From Tolypeutes matacus (Eukaryota; Chordata; Mammalia; Cingulata; Chlamyphoridae): a stretch of 64,000 bases of DNA. The notes under the pieces were generated by a model, which worked only from the letters and a program-made list of their open reading frames with translations, was not told the origin of the DNA and ran no database searches. The stretch covers positions 3,478,959-3,542,958 of the forward strand of contig JAKSZT010054570.1 of assembly GCA_026826555.1 (NCBI GenBank), written 5' to 3'. The position numbers and the translations under genes were made by a program. Shown in pieces: positions 27,802-39,672 of this stretch (its first letter is position 1; the number at the start of each line of letters is the position of its first letter).

Positions 27802-28704
27802 TGAGAATATTCTCGCTGTCCTGATTTTGTGATAATGAGGGTAGGCCAAACATTCGCTATATTAGAAACCATGCATGTGTCCCCAGACCTAGTTTTTCTC
27901 CCTAGGTCTGGTTTTTGGAATGCTGGTGATAGACTAAGCCTGATTTGTTATATGGCCATCCTGTATGGGAAATGACTATAACTCTAGGTATCTTTGGTCA
28001 ACCTTAAGAGATACAACAGGGGGACAGATGTGCCTTAAATGGTTGGACATCCATCTCCCATATGGAGGGACTGAATTCGATCCCTGGGACCTCCCAGTTA
28101 AAAAAAAAAAAAAAGAAAGAAAAATATAGAAGGCACCCAGGCCGCTAGGCCCCATGTGTGGGTGCTCCGTCAGGACCTGCAAGCCATGCAGCAAGATGAT
28201 GTAACAGGAGAATGACACAAGGGAGAGCCAAGATGAGACGTGCCAAAAAACCAAGAACTAAGGTGGCACAGTGGTAGGATGACTCTCTTCCACATCGAAG
28301 GTTCCGAGGATCGAATCCCAGTGAAGACAGGAGAGAGATGAGAAGAGAGGGCAGGAAATGGACACAGAGAGTTGCCCAGTGGATGGACACAAAAACAGCA
28401 AAAACAGGGAGGGGAGGGAGTAAAAATGGATAAAAGTAAGTAAATAAATAAATAAATCCTTAAAAAAAAGTATAGGGGGAGTAAGATACGGACTATAGTT
28501 AGTAGTAATACTTTGACGATTCTCTTTCATAATTTGTTAACAAATATTTCACAACAATGCAAAATATTTGTGGTGGGGTGATGTGTGGGAGCCCTGTATG
28601 ATGCTGTGCATATTTGTTTTGTGAGTTCACAATGTTTACTGAACACTTATTGTTTATGTATGTTCATATATGAATGATACACTTCAATAAATTGTTTTAA
28701 AAAA
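27802..28704 (+). repeat. Truncated L1 inserted in L2
   Basis: Flanked by atgttcagg at 27793-27801 and 28705-28713. Its 3' part (tacggactatagttagtag, gggagccctgtatgatg, atacacttcaataaat) matches another L1 tail at 35223-35474. Confidence 0.65.
28016..28470 (+). repeat. Composite two-headed tRNA SINE
   Basis: In order: a tRNA unit (28020-28095), an A-rich tract, a linker with one copy of the unit that is tandemly repeated at 29676-29875, a second tRNA-like unit with gatcgaatcccag (28245-28325), a purine-rich body and a (TAAA)n tail. It lies inside the L1 at 27802-28704. Confidence 0.7.
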
Positions 28705-29400
28705 ATGTTCAGGGGCCTCATGCTTTTCACCATCTTCAATCTTACTACATGGGTCCAAAGCACCCAAATCTCTTGCCTCGATTATTGCAACAGCCTCCTA
28801 ACTGGCTCTTCTGCCTTCTGTTTCCCCAATCTGTATATACTCAACACAATAGGCAGAGTGGTCCCTTCAAAATATGTCACATCCTGATCAAAACCCACCG
28901 CAGCCTTGCATTTATTGTGGCCTCTGACACCCTCCTTGATCAGATCCCCACCTCTCTCCGACTCCCTCCTCCCTCTTGCCCAATCTGCTCCTGCCAAGCT
29001 GGCCTCCTTGCTATTTTGTTAACACACCAAACAAGTTTTTGCCTTAGTGCCTTTGCACTTGCTATTCTTTCTGCCTGAAACGGATACTCTCATTTGTATC
29101 TGTGTATCGCTCATAGATATCTGCATAGATATCTCACAGATTTATTAGAGAGGCCTTCCTTAACTGCCTTATCTGAAATAACAACCCTGTTCCCCCGCTC
29201 CCAGAATTTCCTAACCTCCTTACCCTTTCTCCAAAGCAATCATCACCCTCTGAGTACTATATATTTTCTTTTCCTTTCTTCCCCCCTTTTCCTCCTTTAA
29301 GAGTATAAACTCCATGAGGGCAGGGGCATGGTGCATTCACTGCCGGAATCCCAGGGTCTGGAGCTATGCTTGCCCAATAAAATATCTTTGCATAAAATTA

Positions 29401-29988
29401 TTTTTTTAAAGATTTATTTACTTTTTATCCATTTTTAACCTCCTCACCCTCCCGTTTCTGCTGTTTTTGTGTCCGTTCACTGGGCAATTCTCTGTGTCCA
29501 TTTCCTGCCCTCTCTTCTCATCCTTCTCCTCCTGTCTTCACCGGGTTTCGATCCTGAGAAACTCCAATGTGAGAGAGAGGTGTTCTGCCACCTGCACCAC
29601 CTTAGTTCCTGGCGCATCTCATCTAGGCTCTCCCTTGTGTCACTCTCCTGTTACAACATCATCTTGCTGTATGCGGCGCACCCATGCATGGGGCCTGGCG
29701 GTGCACCTGCTCGTGGGTCCTGATGGTGCACCCATGCACGGGGCCTGACAGTGCACCTGCTCGTGGGTCCTGATGGTGCACCCATGCATGGGGCCTGGTG
29801 GTGCACCTGCTCGTGGGTCCTGATGGTGCACCCGTGCACGGGGCCTGACAGTGCACCTGCTCGCAGGGCCTGACGTCCTGCACGTCTTCTATAGTTTCCT
29901 TTTTATTTAACCAGGAGGTCCTGGGGATCGAACCCAGGTCCCTCCACATGGGAGACAGATGCCCAACCATTTGAGCCACACCTGTGCC
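29401..29988 (-). repeat. Composite two-headed tRNA SINE with expanded linker
   Basis: Same architecture as 28016-28470 in reverse, but the linker contains four 50-bp tandem units. Near-identical cataaaa-tatt duplications flank the whole block (29391 on, and 29989 on), so it inserted as one element into the end of the L2. Confidence 0.75.
29676..29875. repeat. 50-bp minisatellite, four units
   Basis: Units start at 29676, 29726, 29776 and 29826, a spacing of exactly 50 bp. They begin gcgcaccc once and gtgcaccc three times. Each unit is made of two related 25-bp halves, gtgcacccatgcatgg... and gtgcacctgctcgtgg.... Confidence 0.92.
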
Positions 29989-30164
29989 CATAAAAATATT
30001 TTTTGAACGAATGAGCGAATTAAAGAATTCAGAGCTGATCAAAGACGGAATGGGTCTGGATGGCAGGCCTCATTGCTGAAAGCTTTTCAAAACTGACAGA
30101 ATGTTGTAAAATGGACTTACAGAACACAGGCATTGAACTATATTAGACACCCTTTAAAGAAAGC

Positions 30165-30425
30165 AGTATAGTGTAAGTGCTCAAGAGGTCGCATTTTACA
30201 GTCAAAGAGACCTGGTTTGAAACTTTTCTCTGATACTTCCTTTTCTATGATAGAAAATTTACTTAATTCACCTAACCTCAGTTTCCACATCTGTTAGAAG
30301 AGGTCTTATACTTTTTATTTCTTAGCACAGTCGTGAAGAACAAATTAAACAGGGTAATTCATGCAAAGCGTTTAGCCTGACACGTAGTAAATGTGTAGCA
30401 AACATTAGCTGTGATGATAATAATG
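30165..30425 (+). repeat. MIR
   Basis: gacctggtttgaaac, ttcacctaacctcagtttcc, acatctgttagaagagg and gcaaagcgtttagcctgac are in MIR order. Confidence 0.65.
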
Positions 30426-30869
30426 TCGCTTCCACCCTTGCGACCCTGAGAATCTGTGAAGGGGAAGGCCAGCTCTCCTTTTCCTTCAGCTTTCCTTCTT
30501 TCATCCAGCTAAGATTCCTGCCTGATTCTGATCCTCCCTTGGTTTCCTGGATTGCTTTCTATTTTGAACTTTTTCTCAAACCTGACTCGCCTACATCTTG
30601 ACCTTTGCCTCTGATATTTATTTTGCTTGGTGCCAATTTTTGAACCAAAAAGCAATCCCACCACAGATTGCTTATGCTGACTCAGATTTAAGTGGGATGG
30701 ATCAAATATCAACTCATTCACTCCTATAACTGATATATCTCTTGCATAAACTGGATGCTGAATAAACATTTGTTGATTATGCAGTGGTAGTTTGGTCTTC
30801 AATAAGGGAACAAGTGTAAACATAACCATCATATAGAGCATTATTTTCATCAAAGGCACTGATTTTCAT

Positions 30870-31290
30870 AATCTATATAGTTTGGGACTATGGTGTTATG
30901 GTTTGGAAACTATTGGGTTAAATGGAATAAATGGGTCACAGCTACCATAGACAAGGGGAGCTGTTTGCAGAAGGATGGTGGATATGCTAAAAGCTAAGTG
31001 TCCATATAATATCTAGTCATGATATTGAATTTGTGGTGAAATGTGAAACCATTTATAATATGGTGTTAGTGAAAGAGCAGGTTATTAAATAATATTTTAG
31101 AATGATCATAACCGTGTCAAGTTTGTGCATGGAAAAAAAGGAAATATGCTGAAATGTAGCAGTTATCTAAGGTGGCAAGAATATGGGCTAATTGTTTTTG
31201 TGTTTATGTTAGTCTATTTCATGCTAATATTTTCCAATGAATATTTGTTACATTTATAGTTTAAAAAAGAAAACATTTTTTTTCTTTTTA
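30870..31290 (+). repeat. Probable L1 3'-end fragment
   Basis: ggttatctaaggtggcaag-like and ttttccaatgaatatttgttac words followed by an A-rich end suggest an old L1 3' UTR. The edges are uncertain. Confidence 0.4.
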
Positions 31291-32544
31291 AAAATTGTAC
31301 TAAGAAGTGGTAGGGCCTACTGGTGACTTTTCTCTCATGGAGATAAATTTACTTCTCTGTTTCCATGTCCTCAGATTGAAAATATAGATCACACTATCTG
31401 TCCTACATATTGTGAGGCTCAAACAGAATGCTGTATCTGAAACTATGTTATAAACTTTAGAAGAATGTATGCAATCTAAGTATTTTAATGTTGCTACTGT
31501 CATAGAGATTCACATGACCAGCTGTTTTTAGACTTGTTCTTCCCGACTGTATCTTCTGACCTTCTGCTTTTTTTGTGGGTGCAAACGCTCAGGATTCACT
31601 CACTTCTTGAATGATCATGTTTGACATGCTCACATCCAACTCTAAAGGAGTGTGGGGGCCTAAAATAAGGAAGTACAATTCTGGTTTTTTTGGACAGAAA
31701 GAATTCCTCTTGAGCCTGACTTTGAAACTGGTAAAAACTGGATTTTGAAATTTCTAACTCTGGGCCTTCTGTTCCTAACTACCTGCTGTGCCCTGATTAC
31801 TTACTGCATTAGCATCTAATTCATATCATTGCTTTTATTCCACAAGCTGGTCAGATGCCCTCATCTTGATTCACTGGGGAATAGCCCGAGCTTTGCTGGT
31901 GACTCTCTGCCTTGGGCCTCATTAGATCTGTGACGTACGTTTTTCTGGAGAGTGAGATGCAGAGTAATTGAGATCCATTCTGCCCATTTTTTTTGCTGCC
32001 TTGTCTCCTCTTGTCGAGAAGGGTGTGTCCTTGGTAGAATGAAATAACTTCCTCCTTGTCAGAGTAGTTCATGCAGAGGGAACTTATGTTGGGTTGTGAA
32101 TTTATGGCTTCTATTGTCCACTATTTGTCTTCATCACCAAAGGACATCTGCTAAGGTCCTCTTTCTGAGCAGGATGACCCATTCCATAAAGAACATTATC
32201 TACGTAGAGAGCCTAAGTAGTCCTTTTATTTAAGGCTGGAGATGGGAAAAAAATCTGGATGGATTGAAAATCAACCCTGAATATCATATACAGGCATACT
32301 TGTACATGATCTTGGAACTTTTGGATAAGAGGTGAAGAGGAAGAGAGGAGACTCAAATGGAAGTAGATAAGAAGAAAAGAAGTAAAGAGCAGAAAGGAAG
32401 TTTCACTTTAGAGACGGCTTGGTTCAAACCAACATTTGAATTTTCCTGTCTTATTGCTCTTGAAACTAGTTTTACTGGCCATAGCTTCCTAATTAGTCTG
32501 AACCACTGTTAATGCAGGAGCTAAAGTACAGGTCTCCTGACTAA
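31291..32544. other. Intergenic DNA, no gene seen
   Basis: Unique-looking sequence. Open frames are short and overlap. Confidence 0.5.
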
Positions 32545-32650
32545 TAAAAAGCAACATTTGTTGAGCTCTTATCAAATATGGAGAATTTACACTGTTCTAA
32601 GAGCTTCACAAGAATTATATTACTTAATCCTCAATACTCAGCAAGGAGTT
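32545..32650 (-). repeat. MIR fragment
   Basis: catttgttgagctcttatc, acactgttctaagagcttc and tacttaatcctcaatac are reverse MIR words. Confidence 0.65.
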
Positions 32651-33696
32651 GCTCTCCAATGGAACCCAGACCCAAGAAGGGGGTGTAGATGCTGCCTGAA
32701 TACTGTGGGGTACGGAGGGAGAAATTCTCTGATTCTCCTCTCCTCCCATCCTCCACTCGTTGACCAGAATCTCCCATTGGCCCAAACTATCTGGATGGAG
32801 GCTAGTTAGCAAAGAAGCCTGGGATATGGAGTTCCCTATGATACAGAGTAGAGCAGGGCCAGCGTGGGAAATGGATCTGAGAAAAAATTGGAAGATGACT
32901 GGCACACTAAATGTGTAATCTTGGGCAACTCTTTCTATTTTTCTGATCATCAGTTTTCTTATCTGAAAAATGAGACTAATAAAAGTTTTTCTCCTTTCTT
33001 CAGTAAGAGTTCACATCTTTCCAGCAAATTCCAGGAAGAGAAGGATACTTTGGGTGACTTCATTCACTTTTCCTTCCTTGGCCTCCTTTTTTTTTTTGTA
33101 TCTCTTGACAGGGATGTTAAGATCCATGTGTATTCCTGAGAACTATAAGCAAATTCCTGACAAAGAATTTTAGACAAAGCATTTGCTACTTGCCAATAAG
33201 AAAGTGATAACTTTAGAAACATTGATAGCATATTTCTGGAGTGGCTGACAAAGAATAGAGATGGACATCAGCTCCCCAAATGTCATGGGTACATGATTTG
33301 CTTCTCAATATAACTTTCCTTCTAATATGCTAAAGGAATGAACTCAGTGGGTGAGCCCAGTTAACTGCTTTCACAGGGACATGATGACTATTAAGCTTCA
33401 TAATCAATACTACACAGCTAAGGAAATTTAATCTCAAGCTATGATAGTAACAGATGACAGTGGGTGGGAGGTGGAAGTGGCATCTTCAAGCTTGTCTGAA
33501 TTTCTAAGGGTTGGAATCTAACAAATAACATTCAAAGAATGCTTTATGGAATTGTCCAAACCTGCCTAATTGCTGTTGCATAGAACTAATTTCACTTGAT
33601 ACTTAATCAGGTTGATCCAACATAAATACTTTCCTTGTCACTGTTGCTAAGGAACAAAGTGTTGATCAAAGATGATAGGCAGAAACATATGTCACA

Positions 33697-34145
33697 TATA
33701 CAGGGGCTTCTTTGGGATTTGGAGGTTGTTCTGAGTACCGTTGTGGCAACGGATGTAGGCCATTTTAAATCAGCACACACCACTCAGAACTGTGTGGGAG
33801 AGAGTGTGGTCTACGGATGTGAACTGTGGTCTATGGTTGGTGGCAAGGCCCCAGGATGTGTAAGTCCATTGAGGGTGGTGGGCCACACTTGTGGGAGATG
33901 TTTGTGTGGGATGTGGTGGGAGGTATGGGAGGTGAGCAACATGGGAATCCCAGTGGGTTCCATGTAATATTTTAGGTAATCTAAGTACCTCTTAAAATAT
34001 ATTTATATATATATATAAATGACATTTTTGTAAGCAAATGCACATATATGCATATATATTTATATATCATTTTACAAATATTGGTATGTATTGTGAAAAT
34101 TTTGATTTTTACCCACAATAAAAAATAAGAAAAAAAAAAAAAAAA
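33697..34145 (+). repeat. Truncated L1 3' end, complete insertion
   Basis: Flanked by a perfect 16-bp duplication, agaaacatatgtcaca at 33681-33696 and 34146-34161, with a poly-A end. This copy defines the tail family that is also nested at 15.5-16.6 kb. Confidence 0.85.
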
Positions 34146-34544
34146 AGAAACATATGTCACAGTAGCCTACAGAACCAGTTACATATTCTAAGTGCCTAAC
34201 AGAAGAAATGCTGATTTCTTTCCTCATTGCCTTAAGAATCTGAGAAATGAAAAATTGGGTGTCTTATGCATCAATCAGAACCTTAATATATTTTATTTGG
34301 TGAAGAGGATTCCATAAAATATTGTTGCCTTGCAGGCACAGGAAAATGGAATAAAGACTATTACCCAGGAAAACTGATATCGTTTATCCCTCAAGGTCGA
34401 TTAATTACTTCATAAACCAAAAAAATGAATAAAGGGGGCTCTATAGAGCAGGCTAGACCCAACACGCCAAAGGTCATTTCAGGAGTGAACATATAGTCCA
34501 TGTACTTGTTGTCTTTTCCAGGAAGGTATGTGGAAAAGACATGG

Positions 34545-34700
34545 GACCTGATATGAAAAAGCCCTGGGTTCTGATCCCTGTGCCCAAACTGCTGCAAAAA
34601 TGGTGATAAAAATAATACAACAAATACGTTTGCTATGAAGATTAAATGATTTATTACAGGTCGAGTGCTTAGGAAAATGCCTGGTACACTACACGGTAAG
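34545..34700 (+). repeat. MIR fragment
   Basis: gccctgggttctgatccc, then aagattaaatgatttatta and gagtgcttaggaaaatgcctgg are in MIR order. Confidence 0.6.
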
Positions 34701-34798
34701 CTCTACAGTTTTTATTTCTATGAGTGATTTGGATTTGGGCATGTGTTTTTGCAAATCTGAAGGTGCAGTCTGAGGAAAAGGGAATAGGGATTTATATG

Positions 34799-35518
34799 TA
34801 TCTTAGTTTACCAGGCTGCCATGAGAAATACCACACAATGGATTGGCTTTCTCAACAAGCATTTATTAGCTCACGGCTTTGGAATCCAATGTCGAGGTAT
34901 GGGCAAGGCTGCTTTCTCCCCAAAGTTTGTAACATTCTGGTGCTGCCTCGCCACATCCTCGGGATTCCTTGGCTGGCATCCCTGCCTCCTGTCACGCGGG
35001 GATCTCTCTCTCCTTGAATCTGCCAACTCCCAGCTTCTGCTTGTAGTCTTCTCTGACTCACTGCCTCTGAATTTCTATTGCTTCTAAAGGATTCCAGTAA
35101 TAGGAATTAAGGCTCACCTTGATTCAGTAGGGCCACACCTTAACTAATACTAAATCTTGAAAGGGTCCTATTTACAAATGAGTTTGCACCCACAGGAATG
35201 CAGATTAAGATTAAGAACGTGTGTGGGGGAAATACTTTGGTTAGTAATAATATTTTGAGGATGCTCTTGAATCATTAGTTAAAAAATGTTTAACAGCAAT
35301 GCAAGGTATTGGTGGTAGGGTGAGAGGTATGAGAGCCCTGTATGATGTTATGTTTGTTTTGTAAGTTCACAACCATTGCTATACATTTATTGTGTATGTA
35401 TGTTCATGTATGAGTGATATACTTCAATAAATAAATAAATAAGTTAAAAAGTTAAAAAATAATAAAATAAAAGGTTAAGAACATGTCTTCATTGAGGAAC
35501 ATAATTCATTCTACCACA
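34799..35518 (-). mobile_element. MaLR-type solo LTR split by an L1 tail
   Basis: 5-bp duplication atatg at 34794-34798 and 35519-35523. On the minus strand it starts tgtggtag, like MLT1 LTRs, and ends ...ggtaaactaagata. Non-coding. The L1 at 35223-35474 interrupts it. Confidence 0.65.
35223..35474 (+). repeat. Truncated L1 3' end nested in an LTR
   Basis: Related to the end of the L1 at 27802-28704 (gagccctgtatgatg, atatacttcaataaat). Duplication ttaagaac(g/a)tgt at 35211-35222 and 35475-35486. Confidence 0.7.
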
Positions 35519-35523
35519 ATATG

Positions 35524-37249
35524 ACTCTCCAGAACTGGCACCAATGGGTAAAATTACAGGGGGCCAGATATTAGATCAGTTTAAAGAGGATCTTTCAAGC
35601 AGTCAGAGCTGCCTGATGGGATGCCTTACAGCAAAGTAACTTTTGTATCACAGTAGATATTCGATTAGAGAACAGAAAGTACTTTTATAGGTATGTAAAA
35701 TGGGGATTAAATCTTTGTTGTAGGTTGATTTTTTGTGTATATCTCTTATAGTCATGAGTTTACACTATTATTTTAATTGTTACTTTTTAAAACTAATAAT
35801 AACAGAAGTGAGAATTTACTAGGTACCTACTGTTTGTCAGAACTTATTCTTCGGAACATCTTTTATATTTGTAATTTTATTGAGGCCACTCAGAGGCCTG
35901 TTAAGGAAACATCCACACTCTGAGAACTGACTTAATTCTAGAGCAGAAAAGGACCCCAAGAGCCTTCCTTCTTGCCTTCATCAACCAGTAAGTAGGGGAG
36001 CCAGGACTAGAAACCAGGTCTCCAGACATCAAGTGAGTTGGTTCACTAAACCCTCGCCCGGGCTCTCTTCCTCTCTAGCACAAGCAGTGATTAGAGGGAT
36101 GTCTTTAAGTCCAAACCCATAGGCAGCCTTGACTTGAAAGAAATCTGGAAAGGAGAAAAGGGCAGTTTTCTCTTTTTTTCTTCCAGATATTCTTCTCTGA
36201 TCCTATATTTAAAGGGATATGTTGATAGCTTTTAACTTTTTATTCTTTCAAGTATTGGCACACAGTATTTCAAGTGCAAAGTCCCCTTTAGCTGATATAT
36301 TGTTTCTGCCTAAGTGTAATTTTTGGCATCTAAGTTGAGGGAGATTTAAAAGCATTAGCTCATGATAATGCTTTGAGTTTTCCAAGTTTAAATTTCAGGT
36401 GTTGTGACTTGTATTGAGGCCTAAACCTTCCAAGTCTCAGGGCAGATCTCTCAGTGCTTCAAAGTCACTGTAAACCTTGTGTTTTCAACCAAGTCACTTT
36501 CAACCCTGTTGCTTTCCAGGGGAGAGTATGAACAGTGAAGATTAAGGATATGCAGAAGCCATAATTTGAACCACTCATTTGACCTTCCACCCCCAAATTC
36601 CTTTAAGAACTGAGAACCAATTAGAAAAGAAGGTCAGTTTCATCGGCATTTCTTTTAACTGTCCTGGCCTTCTCTTTTATGAATGTGAGAATGCCATGAG
36701 ATAGAGCCTATGGTATTTAAAGGCAGCTCCTTACTTTTCATCCTGTGATCTTAATTCAGAATCATGAAGCCCCTGTGTCTGTCTTCTGGAGACAAAAATA
36801 TTGCTCAAATACTTGGACTCTTGCTTCTCTGAAACATTAAAAAAAAAAAAAAAAAAAACACTTTTGATCTAGTCAACTGTCAATGTTTTTCAACTGTTCT
36901 CTCTTCTAAGATAAGAATGCTAACCGGAATACAGAAATGATTTATAGAATATTACCTAGAAATAATGATTTATTGAAGAAATGATATAACTTTCCAAAAA
37001 TCCCCAAAATAGTTACTCTGAGAGCCTTGCAGTAGTGTGTGGATCACAATCAATAGAAGCTTGAGAATTCAATGTTGACTTTAGAGGTCTAGCACAAAAC
37101 AATTTCTCCCTCTCTTCTCAAAATTGTTTTAAGTAATTTGTATCAAAATTTTTAAAGTTCCATAATTATGTAGATGGATTCTTGGGTGTCTAAGTAAGTT
37201 CCATAGTCTATTGCTATTAAAATGCAATTCTTCACTCCCCCTCCAAATT
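35524..37249. other. Intergenic DNA, no gene seen
   Basis: AT-rich unique-looking sequence with a possible MIR remnant near 35800-36040 and an A-run at 36838-36858. No credible coding sequence. Confidence 0.5.
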
Positions 37250-37257
37250 CTCTATAA

Positions 37258-37451
37258 CAGGGATTCTTAACTTTTTTCTGTTCCATAGACCCTTTTGCCA
37301 GTCAGGTGAAAACCACGGACTTCTTACTAAGTCCACACTGTACTGTGTATTATTTAATAAATCTATCACACCTGCACCAACTCATCCCCACAAGAATAAT
37401 GTTTGTTTGAATTTCAATTCAAGCTTCTGGACCCCTTGTTAAGAACCCCTG
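37258..37451. mobile_element. hAT-like MITE, intact ends
   Basis: 194 bp, with inverted ends cagggattcttaac and gttaagaacccctg and a perfect 8-bp duplication, ctctataa at 37250-37257 and 37452-37459. This is the hallmark of hAT transposition. Homologous to 22839-23029. No transposase is encoded. Confidence 0.85.
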
Positions 37452-37679
37452 CTCTATAAGGATAATGACTATATATGTACACTGATGAAAAAATATATGT
37501 GTTTATGAGTGCATTATGTTTTACAATATATTTATTCAGATAAACTCATTCCAATTACAAACTCTATTGAAATAATATATAAGGAAATTAATGCTCCATT
37601 AATTTCTTATTTTCAAATTAAATAAATTATGTACTATAGCTTTCATCCAAATTAAAATTCAATAAATTCAGCAAATGGC

Positions 37680-37870
37680 TTTTGATTAGCTATTATGTGC
37701 CTGTTATAGAGCTAGTCACCTTCACAGATGCCATCTCATTTAATTATCTCAGTAACCTTTTGAATTTTACCACCTCTATTTTACAGATAAGGAAATAGAA
37801 GCCTAAAGAGCTAAGACACATATGTTTACTAACTAAAGACCTAGGATTTGAATTCCATCCCAGTGGTTTT
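37680..37870 (-). repeat. MIR
   Basis: attatgtgcctgttatagagc, atctcatttaattatctcag, ttttacagataaggaaat and ggatttgaattccatccc are reverse MIR words. Confidence 0.7.
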
Positions 37871-38444
37871 TCCAGAGCTTTACATGTCAAAGGGTAGAAG
37901 ACCCCAGGAAGTTAGAAGAATTTAGTATAAAGCCAATAAAATGATTCACTTAAAAATATCATCCACTTCCCTTTAGGCAAATTACAAAAACCACTTGGAA
38001 GAAATGTCTTGTTCAATTGCTCCAAACTGGAACATCCAACCTGTTCATCGTGGGAACGAATATCCTAATGTTTTAATAATGTCTCTGTACTGACTGGCAA
38101 CTGAAGGAAATGCACTAGAAATAGCACTTTCCTCTTCTATTGACTATTAAAGTTACTATGGGAAAAGTGTCTGCCATATTTTATAAACTGCAAGCTGTTG
38201 TGGGTAGCAAGAATCACCACATTTTGCATTTGGGTATTTTATTCTTCTTGTGATACAAGCATGTTGCCGTAGAGAAGTGGCTATCACATTCATTTTTTAA
38301 AACGTAAAATGATATGGAAGCATATTTAAATAAAAGATTCAAGGCATAGACATGTTTTCATTCTTTCAATATGAGAAGAAAGAAAGGATCACAGTGAAAC
38401 TTACTTAAAAGTTGAGATGGCCCCAATGGGTGGATTTTCGGGGC

Positions 38445-38610
38445 AGTATAGTACACAGGTTGAGCATATGTACTCCAGAGGTAGATAACCTGGGTTAAAT
38501 CCCAGTTTTATCATCTGCTAGCTGTATGGCCCAAAGAAAATAAAAAAAATTTTTTTCAAACTTTCTGTGTCTCAATTTCCTTATATTTGAAAATTGAGAA
38601 TTGATTTGGT
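38445..38610 (+). repeat. MIR
   Basis: cacaggttgagcatatgtac, ctgggttaaatcccag, gctgtatggcccaaag and ctgtgtctcaatttcctta are in MIR order. Confidence 0.65.
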
Positions 38611-39294
38611 TTTGGTGCTTCTTACAATACTTAAAATGAAATAGTATCTCTAGGCAATCTCCTGGAAAAGCAGGTATTCTATTTGTCAGCAGCTTAATGC
38701 AGTTGTAGGAATTGTAGCCAGAGAAAAAAATTTCTATTTTCCTAAATACTTGGAGGTTTATGCTTAATTTAAATGTAGTCTTTCCCTGTCACTGGACACA
38801 TTTGGAAACATGCATCTCTTTAAATAATAGTGTAACAAACTGACATTGACAATGGAGTAAGTGAATTCTAGAAAGACCATTGTATCCCCAGACCCTTATC
38901 CTCAATAAATATTAAATTAATCAGTGAATCAACCAGGTAGTTAGCTAGATTTAGAAATGTTTGTATGGCTTATCAATGTTCTTATATTATTTTTAAACAG
39001 GACAAAATAGTATGCTTTGTTTTAAATTCATGGAAGCATTATTAAAATTCTTTCCTTTCAGGAAAGAAAATGAGATGATTGTCAAGAAAGTTAGGGATTG
39101 AAGGGAAATGTCTCTAGTGTTGGCCTTGAAGATGTTTTCTGATTGATCCTGTCATTTTTAAGTATTGTATGCTACAAAAAAGGGTTTCTAAGCTGTGGAA
39201 GACTCAGGAACCAGCACTAGTAAATGAGATGGTTTTAGGTATAGACAGATGAATATTTCTATATTTATATTAATAGGTAATTTAAAACTTCAAC

Positions 39295-39661
39295 AGATGA
39301 ATGGATAAACAAACTGTGGTCTATTCACATGATGGAATATTATGCAGCTGTAAGAAGAAATGAAGTCATAAAGCATATGGCAACATGGATTTACCTGGAG
39401 GACATTATGTTGAGTGAAGCAAGCCAGACACAAAAGGACAAATACTGTATGAATGCATTACTATGAACCAAGTATATTGTGTAATATATTGTTTGATTAA
39501 AAAAAAATTTACATGTATCCATTACATTTAATTGAGAAATGTATATATTTATTCATCTGTGTTTACTTTTTAGTTTTTAATTGTTTATGTTTTCTATTAT
39601 TAAATGTACAAAATAAAGTTAAAAAAAATAATGTTAAAAAAAACCAAAACAAAACAACAAA
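39295..39661 (+). repeat. Truncated L1 insertion
   Basis: Classic L1 3' words (gaatggataaacaaactgtgg, gatggaatattatgcagc, gaagcaagccagacac). Ends A-rich and is flanked by the 11-bp duplication aaaacttcaac at 39284-39294 and 39662-39672. Confidence 0.85.
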
Positions 39662-39672
39662 AAAACTTCAAC

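Larger units (their letters stand above)
27590..30020 (+). repeat. L2 LINE 3' region, broken by L1 and SINE insertions
   Basis: L2 words appear in order: aaactccatgagggcaggggc, then the terminal ttttttgaacgaatgagcgaat after the SINE. Own segments are about 27590-27801, 28705-29400 and 29989-30020. Confidence 0.65.

Noticed and set aside
29659..30042. 127-codon repetitive Cys/His/Pro-rich frame
   Set aside because: Translation of the 50-bp minisatellite inside a SINE. All frames stay open because of the repeat.
33635..33967. 110-codon frame resembling peptides at 15571 and 16121
   Set aside because: The similarity is due to shared L1 3'-end sequence, which is non-coding. The frames differ by indels between copies.
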